From Antedon bifida (lineage: Eukaryota; Echinodermata; Crinoidea; Comatulida; Antedonidae): a stretch of DNA of 64,000 bases. The notes under the pieces are model-generated. The model was not told where the DNA came from. It saw only the letters and a list, made by a program, of their open reading frames with translations, and searched no databases. Below, piece by piece: positions 48,007 to 59,800 of the stretch (within the stretch, counting starts at the first letter, position 1; the number at the start of each line of letters is the position of its first letter). The translations under genes were made by a program, and so were the position numbers. The DNA lies in assembly GCA_963402885.1 (NCBI GenBank), contig OY727096.1, forward strand, positions 16,473,820-16,537,819, given 5' to 3'.

Positions 48007-49766
48007 TTAGACATTAATCCAGTCCTCAGGTGGCTTAGGACAGTCTTTTGGCACAGTGAAGAAAGTGCCTGGATCATCAATATTGGGTACAAAGTCAGCA
48101 AAGGTGTTTGTTGTGAGTGTCAAACCTGAAAATTTAGGATTCAGAAATTGAAATTGTTACAATTGTTTTAATACCCTTATTTACTATATCTCGAAACCAT
48201 GGGATACAATAGACTAAACTATCCAACAAGGATTGGTTTAATTAATCAAGAACACTGAGCTCGCCTTGCCAAGATAGGAACTTGTAACATCAGTCGTGGA
48301 ATTGACCATGTCACAGCCACAGATAAACCCTTTGATCTCTGGAGCTCAGCATCCTGTTGTTAGATTGCCTTGGTTTAATATGCTCTATTACAACTGTATG
48401 CATGACTTGCCTGAAGTCTGTAGTATTATCTTTAAATGTTAGTCCACCAGTTGACGTTTAAATTTTTGTTGAGTAAGAGCTCACGTATTACACATTTATT
48501 AAATGTCATGTGTGCCAAAATATTGATCTTTTGAACAATATTAAGTTGAAATGCAGTCAAGACAACTGTATGCCCCACATACCTTCTTTACTGTATGTGT
48601 ATGTTGTTATATCTATTGGAATACACTTGTCAGTAACGGTGTAGCTAGAGTTTATAGCTCCAGACTTCACCATCCATTGGTGGCCATTTAACACTCCTCC
48701 AATCACAAGGCTGCCGAGATAGGTTGCATCATCTAACATGAGCAAGAATATAAATGCATTGCTTAAGTTACTGTATAAATAGTATGCTTTTAAACAATTT
48801 TATAGGTGTAATAAAGTATTCTACGCACCCGAAATGCAAGGAGATGACATGTTTTGTGTCAGTTTTTCCACTGTGCATTTGTTGTTTACAATTGTCCATT
48901 TTGCAGACTACGAAATAAAGCATAATATAATAGTATTTTACAAACTTTAATACAGTATATAGGGGTCACCTTAGAGACCCAACAGGTCCCTGCAGGAAAG
49001 TGTCCCCTTAATATGAGTTTCCCAAAAAGGATGTGTACTTTACTGTATTTAGTATCCTTTCTAACTCATGTTTCAATATTGGTTTTAATTTTATGGTTTA
49101 AAGCAGGACAAAGAGAATAAAAGTAATACATACCAATTTGTAGTCACTAATGGTGTGACTTTTAACAGGGAACACGCCCACTGATGTAGTCACGTTTAAA
49201 CTGTTAAACGATCCAACTAGTTTACTGGTAAAGTCATATGCGAAAGTTTCCCTTCCCACCGATAATGTTCCAACAGCTGTCGATGTATTCATATTCATCA
49301 CACTCACTATCGTTTGACCTGTAAATACAGTCAGTTTTATGGAAAGAAAAGAAAAAAGATAATTCATACCTTTGCTTAAGTGATACTGTAGTTTCCCATT
49401 TTGCTTATTGGCCCAGTAAATCAAATTGAATTTCAAGAAACTAATAAAAACACATGCATTTATTATTTTAAACATATGCATAGAGTATGACTGTTTATAG
49501 AAAGAAAATAGTTAGACTTAACCAGCAAATTGGTATTATTATATGATGAATCACACACCAATTTTAACAGAATGCCATTATTAAGGTAGGACGTATTAAC
49601 AGCAATATAGAGGCCCAAATTCTTCACTTACTCCTCTGACGGTATGCTTACCCAATGAGGCTTGATATTGGTTCGGCAAACAGCATGGCTTTTGACCATT
49701 TGCAAAATAAAATACTGAAATCAACAACAAAAGAAATTTCACCGGATTATGACGCATTGATGACAT
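48007..49766 (-). CDS. Ependymin-related secreted protein (215 aa, 5 exons)
   Basis: Exons, 5' to 3': 49652-49766, 49134-49318, 48829-48907, 48583-48732, 48007-48125. All junctions are GT-AG and the phases close to 648 bases. The product begins with a signal peptide (FLLLLISVFYFANG), then QKPCCLPNQYQASL, matching the PCC-P-QF start of mammalian ependymin-related proteins. Later come TFAYDFTSKLVGSF, CTVEKL...SPCIS, DATYLGSLVIGG, YTVTDKCIPI and DPGTFFTVPKDCPKPP, all in family order with the conserved cysteines. Family role: secreted, calcium-responsive glycoproteins with a hydrophobic-ligand pocket, often lysosomal or extracellular. It is convergent with the cGAS-like gene and divergent from coilin. 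It appears complete, and its length is normal. Confidence 0.9.
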
Positions 49767-50152
49767 CTTTGATCAGAGTATTATTGTTTCTGCTGTCTTT
49801 ACCATGCAATAAGTCTACTGTCCAAGTTCACACAGGTTTTTGTCCCAGATTTATTGCAAATATACCTTGTGATATGGGCTAAATTTTAGAAAGTATTTAC
49901 AGTAGATACTGTTTGTTTTGTAAACGCAGTGTACTAAATTCAAAGTTCATAGTGGTAGTTCTGATATCAATCAATCATTTCAACAAGGGATAAAGTAAAT
50001 AGTAGTTTAAATTCATGAAAGGAACAAAGGATATGCTAACTGTATATTGTCTTTCATGCCCAAACGGCGTTCCATACAATAACATTTCTTACTACGCTCG
50101 AGTAATCGTAAACGCTCGAGTTAAGGTTTTGCAGCACGCTGTTTATCGAAAA
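49767..50152. promoter_or_regulatory. Divergent promoter region of the ependymin-related gene and coilin
   Basis: 386 bases separate the two start codons, which point away from each other. No TATA box was recognised with confidence. A longer in-frame coilin start at 50015 lies within it. Confidence 0.6.
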
Positions 50153-52968
50153 ATGGCTGTCAGGATAAAGTTAATATTTGACGGCGTTGATATCAAGAAA
50201 TGTATGTTCCTTGTTGATTCAAAACATATAATAATTAAAGACTTAGAAAGGGGTATTAAAAAACGTTTTCTTATTGAGAAATCATCCAAAGTGTCTTTAT
50301 TTATTGATGACTTTATTCTACCCTCAAAGGACGGTATTGAGTTGATACACGATAACGACATTGTCTTCGTGAGGTAAGCTACATTAAATCTGCTATTGGC
50401 TGTTTCAAAAGGGCCTAGCTTTTATAGTTATCTTTTTGCGTAGTTATGCTTTATGGATAGTTTTATCATGCTAATTAATTCTTTTACCTTCCTTCTATAC
50501 TCTCTCTTCTATTTGTGAGGCTTAGGTAGGTAGGTTATTATTCTTGCAATACAAATTACAAACAATATGTTTAGTATAGGCTAGTAGTTGGTACAACACA
50601 AGAAGGCTATGAAAAAAGTATATATGATGCTAAGATCCTACTTTGTTTTTTTCAATTGATAATTTTTCAGGGTTCGACTGAAACCAGATGTTTCTGTTTG
50701 TTTAGATGATTGTGAAACTAAAAAAGAGAAAATTAAGAAACGAAAAAGGAAATCTTCAGGAACTGCTGAAAACAGTCAGCTGCTAACAGCTTGTACGCCA
50801 AGCGAGAATGACATTGACAAAAAACTATTATTAGTGAACGAATCAGTAAATAAAAAGAAAAAGGTAGAAGAAGTAAATGATACAGAAAGTGCGAAGAAGA
50901 ATAAAAAAATTGATAAGAAAAAGAAACACAAATTCAAAAAAAGTAATAGTGAAAAAAGTTTGGATAGAGTACAATGTAATTCACAAACGAACACTAACGA
51001 TGAAACTGAAGTAATTAGTAAAAAACAAGCAAAATCATCTCAATTGGAAAAGGTGCTTGATAAAGACAATGTATCGAAAGAATCTAAAAAGAAAAAGCAA
51101 ACAGCAACAATGGACGTACAGAGTAGTAGTAGTGATAGCTCTAGTTCCGATACTTCATCTTCAGATGGTAACAAAAGACCAAGAATTAAATGGAACACTG
51201 AGCTAAGTAAAACTAAAAACAACATTACCACCAATAAGCAAGGGACTAAAAATGCGGTTGAAGTATCGACGGCCAGCGTAGATAACAAAACAAAGGTCAA
51301 GGTTCGTCAGGTGAAGGAGAACGGTGACAAAAAGCACATATTCTTCGAGTCTGATCCAGATAGTAGCAGCGACGATGATACTGATCTTGGAAATATTCAA
51401 GAAGAGACTGGGAATGAAGTGGGAATAAAATCAACAGAAATGAATGATGAAAATAAGGATGACAGATGGGAGGGGGAAGAAATTCAGGAAATGAATAGCG
51501 AGGTTTTAAGGAATCAGGTGATACAGAAGGAAGTGGTTGAGAAGGTAAAAATATTTTTAACTCTACAACAATAACTAAGCATCAGCAAGATTTTTGTAAA
51601 AGTAGGTATACTACTATTACATTTGTTTACGAATTACATTTTTGTTATTTTAGCAGCCCACCAATTTGCCTCCACCTCCATCAAGAGACTACAGCAAATT
51701 AAGTCCACTTATAGGACCACCAAGAGTAGGAGATGTTATTTGTTATAAGGTAAAGTTTTTCATGTTTTTTTTACCTAAATAATATACTATCAATTACAAT
51801 GATTTAAAAAATCGTGTATATGTAACCATAGAAATAAATGTCACCCTACTACAGAGGGCGTTCAGGAAGAGACCTCATGGGTTGAGTCATGTTGTTGAGC
51901 CAGGTTGTGTTGGAACAACCCAATAAGTCTCTATTATTGATAACTTCCACTATATGATTTTGTTTTGTTAGATTTTGGAACTTTCAGCAAGTTACATGCC
52001 AGAAGTGTCTGCATATAAGGTAAATATCATACATGATCTAAATCAAGAAATTAGACAATTAGTGTAGTATACAAAAGGGAAACCTTTGTGGTCAACAGAA
52101 AATCTGTTTACAAAAATTATCTTACTATTGAAATGTGAAGAACAGACTGTCAACTGAGATTTTCTGCCTGAAGTGCCCTTATGTCGACATGGAACTCAAC
52201 TCAACTGTGTTGACATAAGTGCTCCGAGCAACTGAACGCAACTGACAGGCACAAAAAAATGTTGCTTTCAGTTGCCCATGTTCTACTTTTTTTCGGAACT
52301 GAAAACTTCGAATCAAGTCACGCGACCAATAGGGATCAGTTCAATTTTACTTTAAAAGCTCACACATACTGGTTCCTATACAAATATATATATACGTGTT
52401 GTGCAAGTAAGGTAACCATGACTAGTTACAATCAGTTCCAGTGTTGACATATGTGCTCGCACACTGATTCCTTTCAGTTCCATTGATCAAAATTTCGACA
52501 TAAGCACTCTCGCGCAACTAGTTCCTTTCAGTTGAGTGGGGTTGAGTCTAGTTCCGTGTCGACATAAGGGCCCCTTAAACGAAGTCATCCAGTTTTTTAA
52601 TCCAACATATTATCTGATTTCTCTCTCTAGGAAGGAAAGGTAATGGAATATGATGCGACCTCACAATCTGTAACACTAGAATTATGTGAAGGATTCACAT
52701 CAAGTGAAAATATGAAACGTGAGGGACGGTTTGAGATGGAACTAGATGAAGAATACACACAAGATAACACAGAACATGAGAATGTGGTATGTATAAATAT
52801 AATGTAGATTTTGCCACAACAAATATACAAATGTGGAGAAAGAATTTGTGAAGCAAATTATGCTAATTAATAAGATATATTTTTGCTAGAATTGTAGTAG
52901 TGTATTATATTACCTTACAGGTTTCTGTGCAATGGTCAGCAGTTATGGCTCCAAGACTTATCACATAG
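50153..52968 (+). CDS. COIL: Coilin, Cajal body scaffold (480 aa, 6 exons)
   Basis: Exons are 50153-50373, 50671-51544, 51654-51749, 51972-52019, 52631-52786 and 52921-52968, all GT-AG and in phase. The N-terminal domain (MAVRIKLIFDGVDIKKCMFL; then ELIHDNDIVFVRVRLKP) matches coilin's ubiquitin-like self-association domain. The middle is long, basic and serine-rich with KKKRK-type nuclear signals and SDSSSSDTSSSD. The C-terminal Tudor-like domain reads RDYSKLSPLIGPPRVGDVIC, then ILELSASYMPEVSAYKEGKV, and ends in VMAPRLIT. Role: organises Cajal bodies and binds snRNP factors. The start at 50153 was chosen by fit to the family; an upstream in-frame ATG at 50015 would add 46 unrelated residues. 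The acceptor at 51653 is a tandem NAGNAG. Confidence 0.93.
52171..52576. mobile_element. 406-bp inverted-repeat element in a coilin intron
   Basis: The ends AAGTGCCCTTATGTCGACAT and ATGTCGACAT-like ...GTCGACATAAGGGCCCCTT are inverted, and the match continues inward through GGAACTCAACTC and GAGTCTAGTTCC. The TGACATAAGTGC motif is repeated inside. No coding frame. Confidence 0.8.
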
Positions 52969-55476
52969 AAAATGGAATTGTAGGTTTGACCAACTTGCAA
53001 GGTATCAGCAAAAACATCAACATTGGTTATGCTGCCATAGCTTATTGACAGGGTAGTGTAAACAAATGAAGAATCATGTATTAAAAGGCAAGATTTGAAG
53101 ATACTGTACAGTACATGAATATGCAATTTAAATGTAGGTCTTGCATTATTTTAACTTAGCTTGGACACCTGTTCCGCTACCGTCAAATCAAACATAAATG
53201 TTTATTTTTCATGCTGCTACCCGCATATCGATTGGCGCATAGGCGTGCATCATGTAAACGGAACATTGACGTGCAAATTGCTGCCGCACCAGAATCATGA
53301 TGGAACCGGTGTGAAAGACTCTTTATTCAAAAAAACTAATTTTACCAAGTTATTTTATTGTAACCGAAAAAGGACCTAAAAAAAATAAAAGTCAACTATT
53401 GGTTTAATATTCATTGTTCTCAGGTGTCTTTCTTTTATTGGGCAGAAAGTATTAATGTATGTATTTTTTAACAAACCCTGTTCAGAATGTTCTAAAACCA
53501 ATCAAACAAGTGCTGGGTTAGAAATTCATCATATCAGAGCATACTGGTTATCGTAATAATGAAATTGGTATTATATGTTTTCTCTGCAACAAATACAACA
53601 CACAAAAAATAACATAACATTTCTCACCTTTATTTTCGTTCGTTCGTTCATATTTTCACATAATTCAAAATAGTGCAAGGATTTGCTTAAATAACTGATC
53701 ACGGTTTAACGTCTTATTTAACATATTTACACAGTTACACCATCATCTGGTGTAAAAATACAATTTAAAAAAAAAAGTTTGGTGATGCGGTATGGTGACA
53801 ACATTTAGGGCCCTACACAGTTGGTTTGTAAAGGTAAGTTAAAAATAGAAATACATATAAAATGAATATACTGTAATACAGTACTATTATTACTGGGTTC
53901 TATATCAGTAAGGTCAACCAGTGAAATGATACATTGAATGTTGATGTTAAATAGTTGTTTTGTCCCTTGTGTCTCCCCATACCACACCAGCTCAACCTTC
54001 AACAAAAGCAACTATTAAGAACATATGTGGTTAAACAGCTAAGACTGTCCAACAACATTCATCCAATAGGCAATGTTAATAAAAAGTACACTTGATATTA
54101 ATACATTTCTTTTCAACTTTTGGGAACAATTTTGTAACTGTATTTATTCATTGTTATGCACAAGAAACCAAGGTTTAAAATGTGTATGTGAACAAAACAA
54201 TACAATTTTACCATTTTTCACAATTTGTCAATTTTACAGTACACTATACATAATTTGTGAGAATAAAGACCTTATTCATACACATTCCTTATTCATACAC
54301 ATACCTTGTTCTATAATGTGTATGAATAAAGAATCTTATCCAACACCTGTTTCTATACATATTTCCTACACTAATATTTTATTTTACATTTGTACAAACT
54401 AATATTTCTGTATATGTATTTTTTTCTCAAAAATTAGAAGACATTTGTCGGTATAAAACAAATTTGTACTTATAAACAATAAAATAAAAAATTACTTTGA
54501 TAAAATTAAAGTAAAAATACTGTTTAGACAGAAAGAGCAATTTTAAATTACATCTTTGTAAGTAATTTGTGCAAAAACTATAGTATAAATGTACAATATT
54601 ACAATAATGTAAAGCAATAATTTACCCATACTGCTGTTTTTTATAGCATCTACTGTTATAAATATACACCTTTGAATACAATACATAAAGTATGTTTTAG
54701 ATATAGACATACTATTAAATTACTAGAGGGTCAACAAGCAGCAGCAAAATGACATCAAACAGGACAAGGACTCCTCAAAATGGTCCTGTATATCTGTTCA
54801 AAATAATAACTTAAATATGTTTCAATGACAGTACGTATCAGTTTTTATAAAATTATTGTTAATGGCAATGGTCTTAATTTTTTGCATACAAAGATTGAAT
54901 AAGAATATGTTCTTGTTCTCAGATATAGTGGTTCGTGACTAAGTAGAGGGTTAATTTTGAACTGGCATATGAGATTTGGCTGCCATATTTAATGGTCCCT
55001 CTCATTGTTTTTTGATCTTTGATTGTGTGTATTTACAAAATACTGTCAGTCTTTAACAAATTAATATTTATTGGTCTGGATGAATAAGACTATTCTAAAT
55101 AACAAGTGTTTTGGTCTGGATGAAAAAGACTACGACAACTTAAACATTGAATCTGACAACAATTTGTTCCATATTAACAAATGAGCAAAGTATCAATCAA
55201 TTTAAAAGCACCTCAAATTTGGACTGCATAGTTGACCATTTTCAATTCAATTAGCAATGAAATTTCATTGAAATTAAATAAACTCTCTTGATTAGCAAAC
55301 TATAAACTTACAAACTTTAAAAGGTAACTGGAATTGCCATAAAGAATTCTTAGAGCAGACACAAATAATGTTTTATACTTTTTTTGGAACAAGAGACTGC
55401 TTGGTTATGAATGAATTTGTTTTGATACAAATGTGATAATATATATTTTTTTCAACAACTTTGTCTGTCTGAAGTC
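52969..55476. other. Intergenic AT-rich stretch
   Basis: It starts with the coilin 3' UTR (AATAAA near 53386). A GC-richer 170-bp segment at 53160-53330 (CACCTGTTCCGCTACCGTCA to GATGGAACCGGTGTG) looks like a degenerate inverted-repeat element. A short TATTCATACACAT direct and inverted cluster lies at 54277-54335. No gene was recognised. Confidence 0.5.
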
Positions 55477-56090
55477 AATAGGGACTTTTTGATTTTCACG
55501 TCGACTATGTCGACTGCTATCATATTACGTCATTTTTATGATACTCACATGCGAAGGCAACTGGTGGGCTTGTTCAGTGGCATTTTGACGTTCTCTCTCG
55601 GACATGAGTACCAGTGAACATAACACTACAAATGTTTACCCAAAATCATGGCCGAGAATCTTGTGATGATTTTCTGAGAATGTAGTAAGTGTATTTCAAT
55701 CAAATTATATTTGCAAATTATTGATTTGTATTGGTTATTTTAAATAAAGCTTTTAATAATACAGGTTATGGCCTGGGTCTTATCACTAGGACGCCAGCCT
55801 TCATTCAGAAAATTAAGGATCTCGGCTAGGACTAAACTGCAAAGTTAGCCTGGCCTAAGCCCGTGTACTTCCACTGGCCCAGCGCGGTGGTTATAGCACC
55901 ACGGATGAGCGCTACTATAGAGATTACAAGGTCAGATGCCATGGTAATTACGTCATAAGTTGACTGGCATGTCATTTTAAATGTCCACTTAATCTAAAAG
56001 TTCTTATATCTGTCGACGAGAAAAGTTGTCTACGACCCAGGTGGACGTGACCTTCGTGTGCACATTCATTAAACCTAAAAGTCCCTATTG
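55477..56090. mobile_element. 614-bp inverted-repeat element
   Basis: The ends CAATAGGGACTTTTTGATTT and AAACCTAAAAGTCCCTATTG are inverted, with further matching inner motifs (TATTACGTCAT on the left, ATTACGTCATAAG on the right). The interior is GC-richer than its surroundings and includes GCCCAGCGCGGTGG. No protein coding. Confidence 0.75.
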
Positions 56091-56899
56091 TTTACTGTAT
56101 GAGAGACTTTGAGATCGTTTAATTCAAGTTAAATTGCTATTAGTCACCCACTTCCAACCGTCATGATAAGATATTTTCATTTTTAAAATTGCACTGTTTT
56201 AATGATGGTTATAATATTTACTATGTCTTCTGCAACTAACTATAATCATAACATAAAATATTATTTTTCTCTAACAAAAACAATTTTGTTTCTTTTGCCG
56301 ATTATTAGTATATGCTGCTTCCTTGATCTTGTATCCACAAAATTGTTTTGGCTTGTAATAAAAACATGGTAAAATAGACACACGTACGCTATTCCATGTT
56401 TGACTGAATCTTGCTGGTCAGTAACAAATCATTGTAATGTTTCCATGTGATGGTCAACTTCTCCACTAACTAAGAATGTGGAGAAAGAAACTAATGGATG
56501 CTACTGGTCTCTCAAAGTCTGACTGGTTCACCAAGTCTTTCATCAGTATTTATTCAGCAATTGATATCATTTAAATTATCATAAATTCTACATTCTTTCC
56601 ACTGACAAAAGTTTGCCGGGCTAACAGCTTGTAGCAGTCACACAGAACCACACCCACAGTCATGGCATGCACTTGGCAACCATAACATGCACTTAATGGC
56701 ATGCCCTCAGCAGTCATGGCATGTACTTGGCAACCATGACATGCACTTCCAGCAGTCATGGCATGCCCTCAGCAGTCATGGCATGTACTTGGCAACCATG
56801 ACATGCACTTCCAGCAGTCATGGTGTATGACAGTTTATGGCACAATACAGGCAGTTTATGGCACCAATATTGGCACCTATTCCACTTAGTGTTGCACTG
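56091..56899. repeat. Caskin 3' flank with a CATGGCATG minisatellite
   Basis: 56640-56825 holds two to three copies of a unit of about 58 bp made of CAGTCATGGCATG, ACTTGGCAACCATGACATGC and ACTTCCAG. The rest is unremarkable and probably includes caskin 3' UTR. Confidence 0.75.
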
Positions 56900-59800
56900 T
56901 TATTTCATCATACTTGCTAAATCCTCTGCTAAGTTAGTAAACATTGACTGAATGTCATCGAACACATCATCTTGTTCAGGTCCTACTGCGCCAGGACTAA
57001 ACAAAGAAAACAAACATTTAAAATAAACAAAGAAAAGAGAAAAACAATACTTCAAATCAATAACGCAACAACAACATTATAATCTTAAGCATCTCTTCCT
57101 ATCAGCAACCCCAACAATACTTGCTAGGTGCATACATTTTTCTTTCTCTGTCTTAATGTACAATATGTCATTAATTAACTTTTTAACTCTTATTTTACCG
57201 GTGAAAACAAAAAAATTTGAAAGAAATGAAGATACTTACAGAGGAGGTAGAAGATGTGATGGTGGTGGAGGTAGAGGCAGGTCATCATCAGGTATATTCA
57301 AGTCAGAATAATCAATAATATCCGAGGGTGGAGGTGGAAGATCTAACGACGATATTGACACATTCTGGCTGCTGTTTTCTCCTCGTAGTAGTAGAGTTTC
57401 AAGATCTTCAAGATCTAAAAATAGAAAGTTCATGTTTACTTACAAATTCCATCAAACATAAAAGGTGTGATAGATATAATGAAAAATTATTTTTTTCTTT
57501 ATAGAAATTGAGAATAATATAATTTAGCTTCAGTAGAGAATGCTGAAATGTAGTGGAATAGAACAATGTGAAATTGACTGAAATGAAATTGAGTACAATG
57601 GAACACAATGAAATGAAGTACAATGGAATATAATTTGCAAATGTGGGAAGGAGGCAACTTTAGGCTGACATTCTATGAGAACACAAGTGAAAAGCAAGTT
57701 ACCTGCACCAACAGAATGTCCGGATTGTATGTCTCCTGGTGAATCTTCAAATGGAATATCTTTTATAACCTGTTTTGTTGGCTGTTTCTTGATTGTATCA
57801 GTGTTTTCATTCTCAAAACCTGATAACAGATCCACATTATCACTACTGTCTGATTCCACTGCATCATCCATGCCATCCAACTGGTCAAAGTCTGCAGAGT
57901 ACAAATCTACACTCGGTTCTTTGACAAGTAATTTTGTTTGATCATGGTCACCAGTTTTAGCTGGTGAGGCAGTTGCAGGTACAGGTGGCGGTTTGGGCAC
58001 TTCTGGAATGAAGCTCTTTTTGGAGCTTGCATCAGAATAATGTCGATGTTTAGGTGAATGTAAACGTAAAACAGTGTCTGTATCATTAGCACCAAGGTTA
58101 GCAGTCTTAGGTCTGTGTATACCTTCCTCGTCATCACTAGACAAGTTGCATTTATTATCAGGTTTCAAGGTCTTTTTGGGTGATGATTTTGATTTATTTT
58201 TATCCCCATGTTTTTTAACTGCTTCTACCTTTTGCCGATGTGTTGAGTCATCACTTCTGGAAATATTTCTTATTTCATTATACTGTTGTACAGGTGAAGT
58301 CCTTTGTTTAACAGGTGGCTTATGCAAATTACCACCTGTGTTAGGTTGAATATTATTCATATGAATCTGCTCTTTTTCCTTATCATAATTCAAGATGTTT
58401 GAATCCATTGGTTGTTGCTCAGGTTTATTCAAATGTAATGGTTGATTATGCAAATATGTTGGATTACTTTTATGTTCATTATGCAAATGTGTTGGCTTAT
58501 TTGCATATTGGTCACTTGGGCTATGATTAACCTGAACAAGTGTAGGTTTTGGTGGAACTGTACTTGGTGCAGTCACTAATTCCAGACGTAGAGAATTATT
58601 ACGAGTTGGTTTCTTTGGTGGGTTAGTATTTTTTCCAAATGATGACACACGAAATCCAGGCACTTTTCTTGTTTGATTTGTTTCCACCTGGTCTGAAATG
58701 TGTTTCTGTATTTGTTGTTGTTTTTCTAGATTTTGTTGATGTTGCTGCATTTGCTGATGCTGTGTATATTGCTGATGACTTTGTACATTTTGTTGTTGCT
58801 TATGTATCTGTTGATCTTTGTGTTGTTTTTCTAAATGCTGTTCATGTTGCATTTGTTGATGTTGCTGGTGCAAGTGTTCATGGCTCTGTTGCTGTGATTC
58901 TCTATGTTGATGTGCTCTTTGTTGTTGTTGTTGATCTTTCTGTAATTGTTGTTGATGCCTTTGCTGAAGAAACTCTTGATGTTGTCGCTTTTGTTGTTCA
59001 TGTTGCTGTTGTATTTGTTGTTGTTTTTGCTGAATATGATGGTGTTGTACATGCTGCTGATGCTGCATTTGTTGTTGTATTTGCTTTTGTTGCTGTTGTA
59101 TCTGCTGTTGCATCTGTTGCTGATGTTGTATCTGTTGTTGCTGTATATGTTGTTGTTGCTGATTTTGTATCTGTTGCTGTTTCAGCATATGTTGCTGATG
59201 TATCTGTTGTTGCTGTTGCATCTGTTGTTGTTGCTGTATATGTTGTTGCTGTTGCTGTATATCTTGCTGTTTCAGCATATGTTGCTGTTGTTGATGTTGC
59301 ACCTGTTGTTCCTGCTGTTGCTGATATTGCATTTGTTGTATCTTTTGTTGCTGCTGTTCTTTTTGTTGCTGTAATTGTTGCTGTTGTTTTTCCAACTTCT
59401 GTTGCTGTTGCTTTATTGCATTATTAATTTGTTTCTGTTTAAGGTTTAATGGCATTGCAGCTATGGGTGGCTTTGATTGTCTACTTTGCTGTTCTCTTGA
59501 TCCGTTCAAAGGAGGTGATGGTTGTTTGGATTGATCACTGCACTCAACATTGTTGGCATTAGTTTGAGTCTGATGTTGTACAGGTTTTAAGGCAATAGGT
59601 GGCGGCGGGAATGGTTTTTTAAATGGAGAATCATTGTTTGGAACTTTCTGTTCTTGTGCTGAAACATTCTTTTGTGTGTGAAAACTATGTTGTTGTTCCT
59701 CTCTGTTTAATTGGTTTTTATCGATTCCTTCGCTTGATGATGGTCTGAAAGAGACCGGTGGACTCTTTCTGACGGGAGACTGCATGTGTTCATCATTGTC

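Noticed and set aside
50015-50152. Upstream in-frame start for coilin
   Set aside because: Its 46 extra residues have no counterpart in coilin, and family alignment begins at the methionine at 50153.
52905-53126. Minus-strand 73-residue frame after coilin
   Set aside because: It overlaps the last coilin exon, has no family resemblance and no splice context.
58639-59427. Plus-strand frames rich in Val/Leu over the caskin Q tract
   Set aside because: Antisense reading of CAG/CAA repeats; no splice or homology support.
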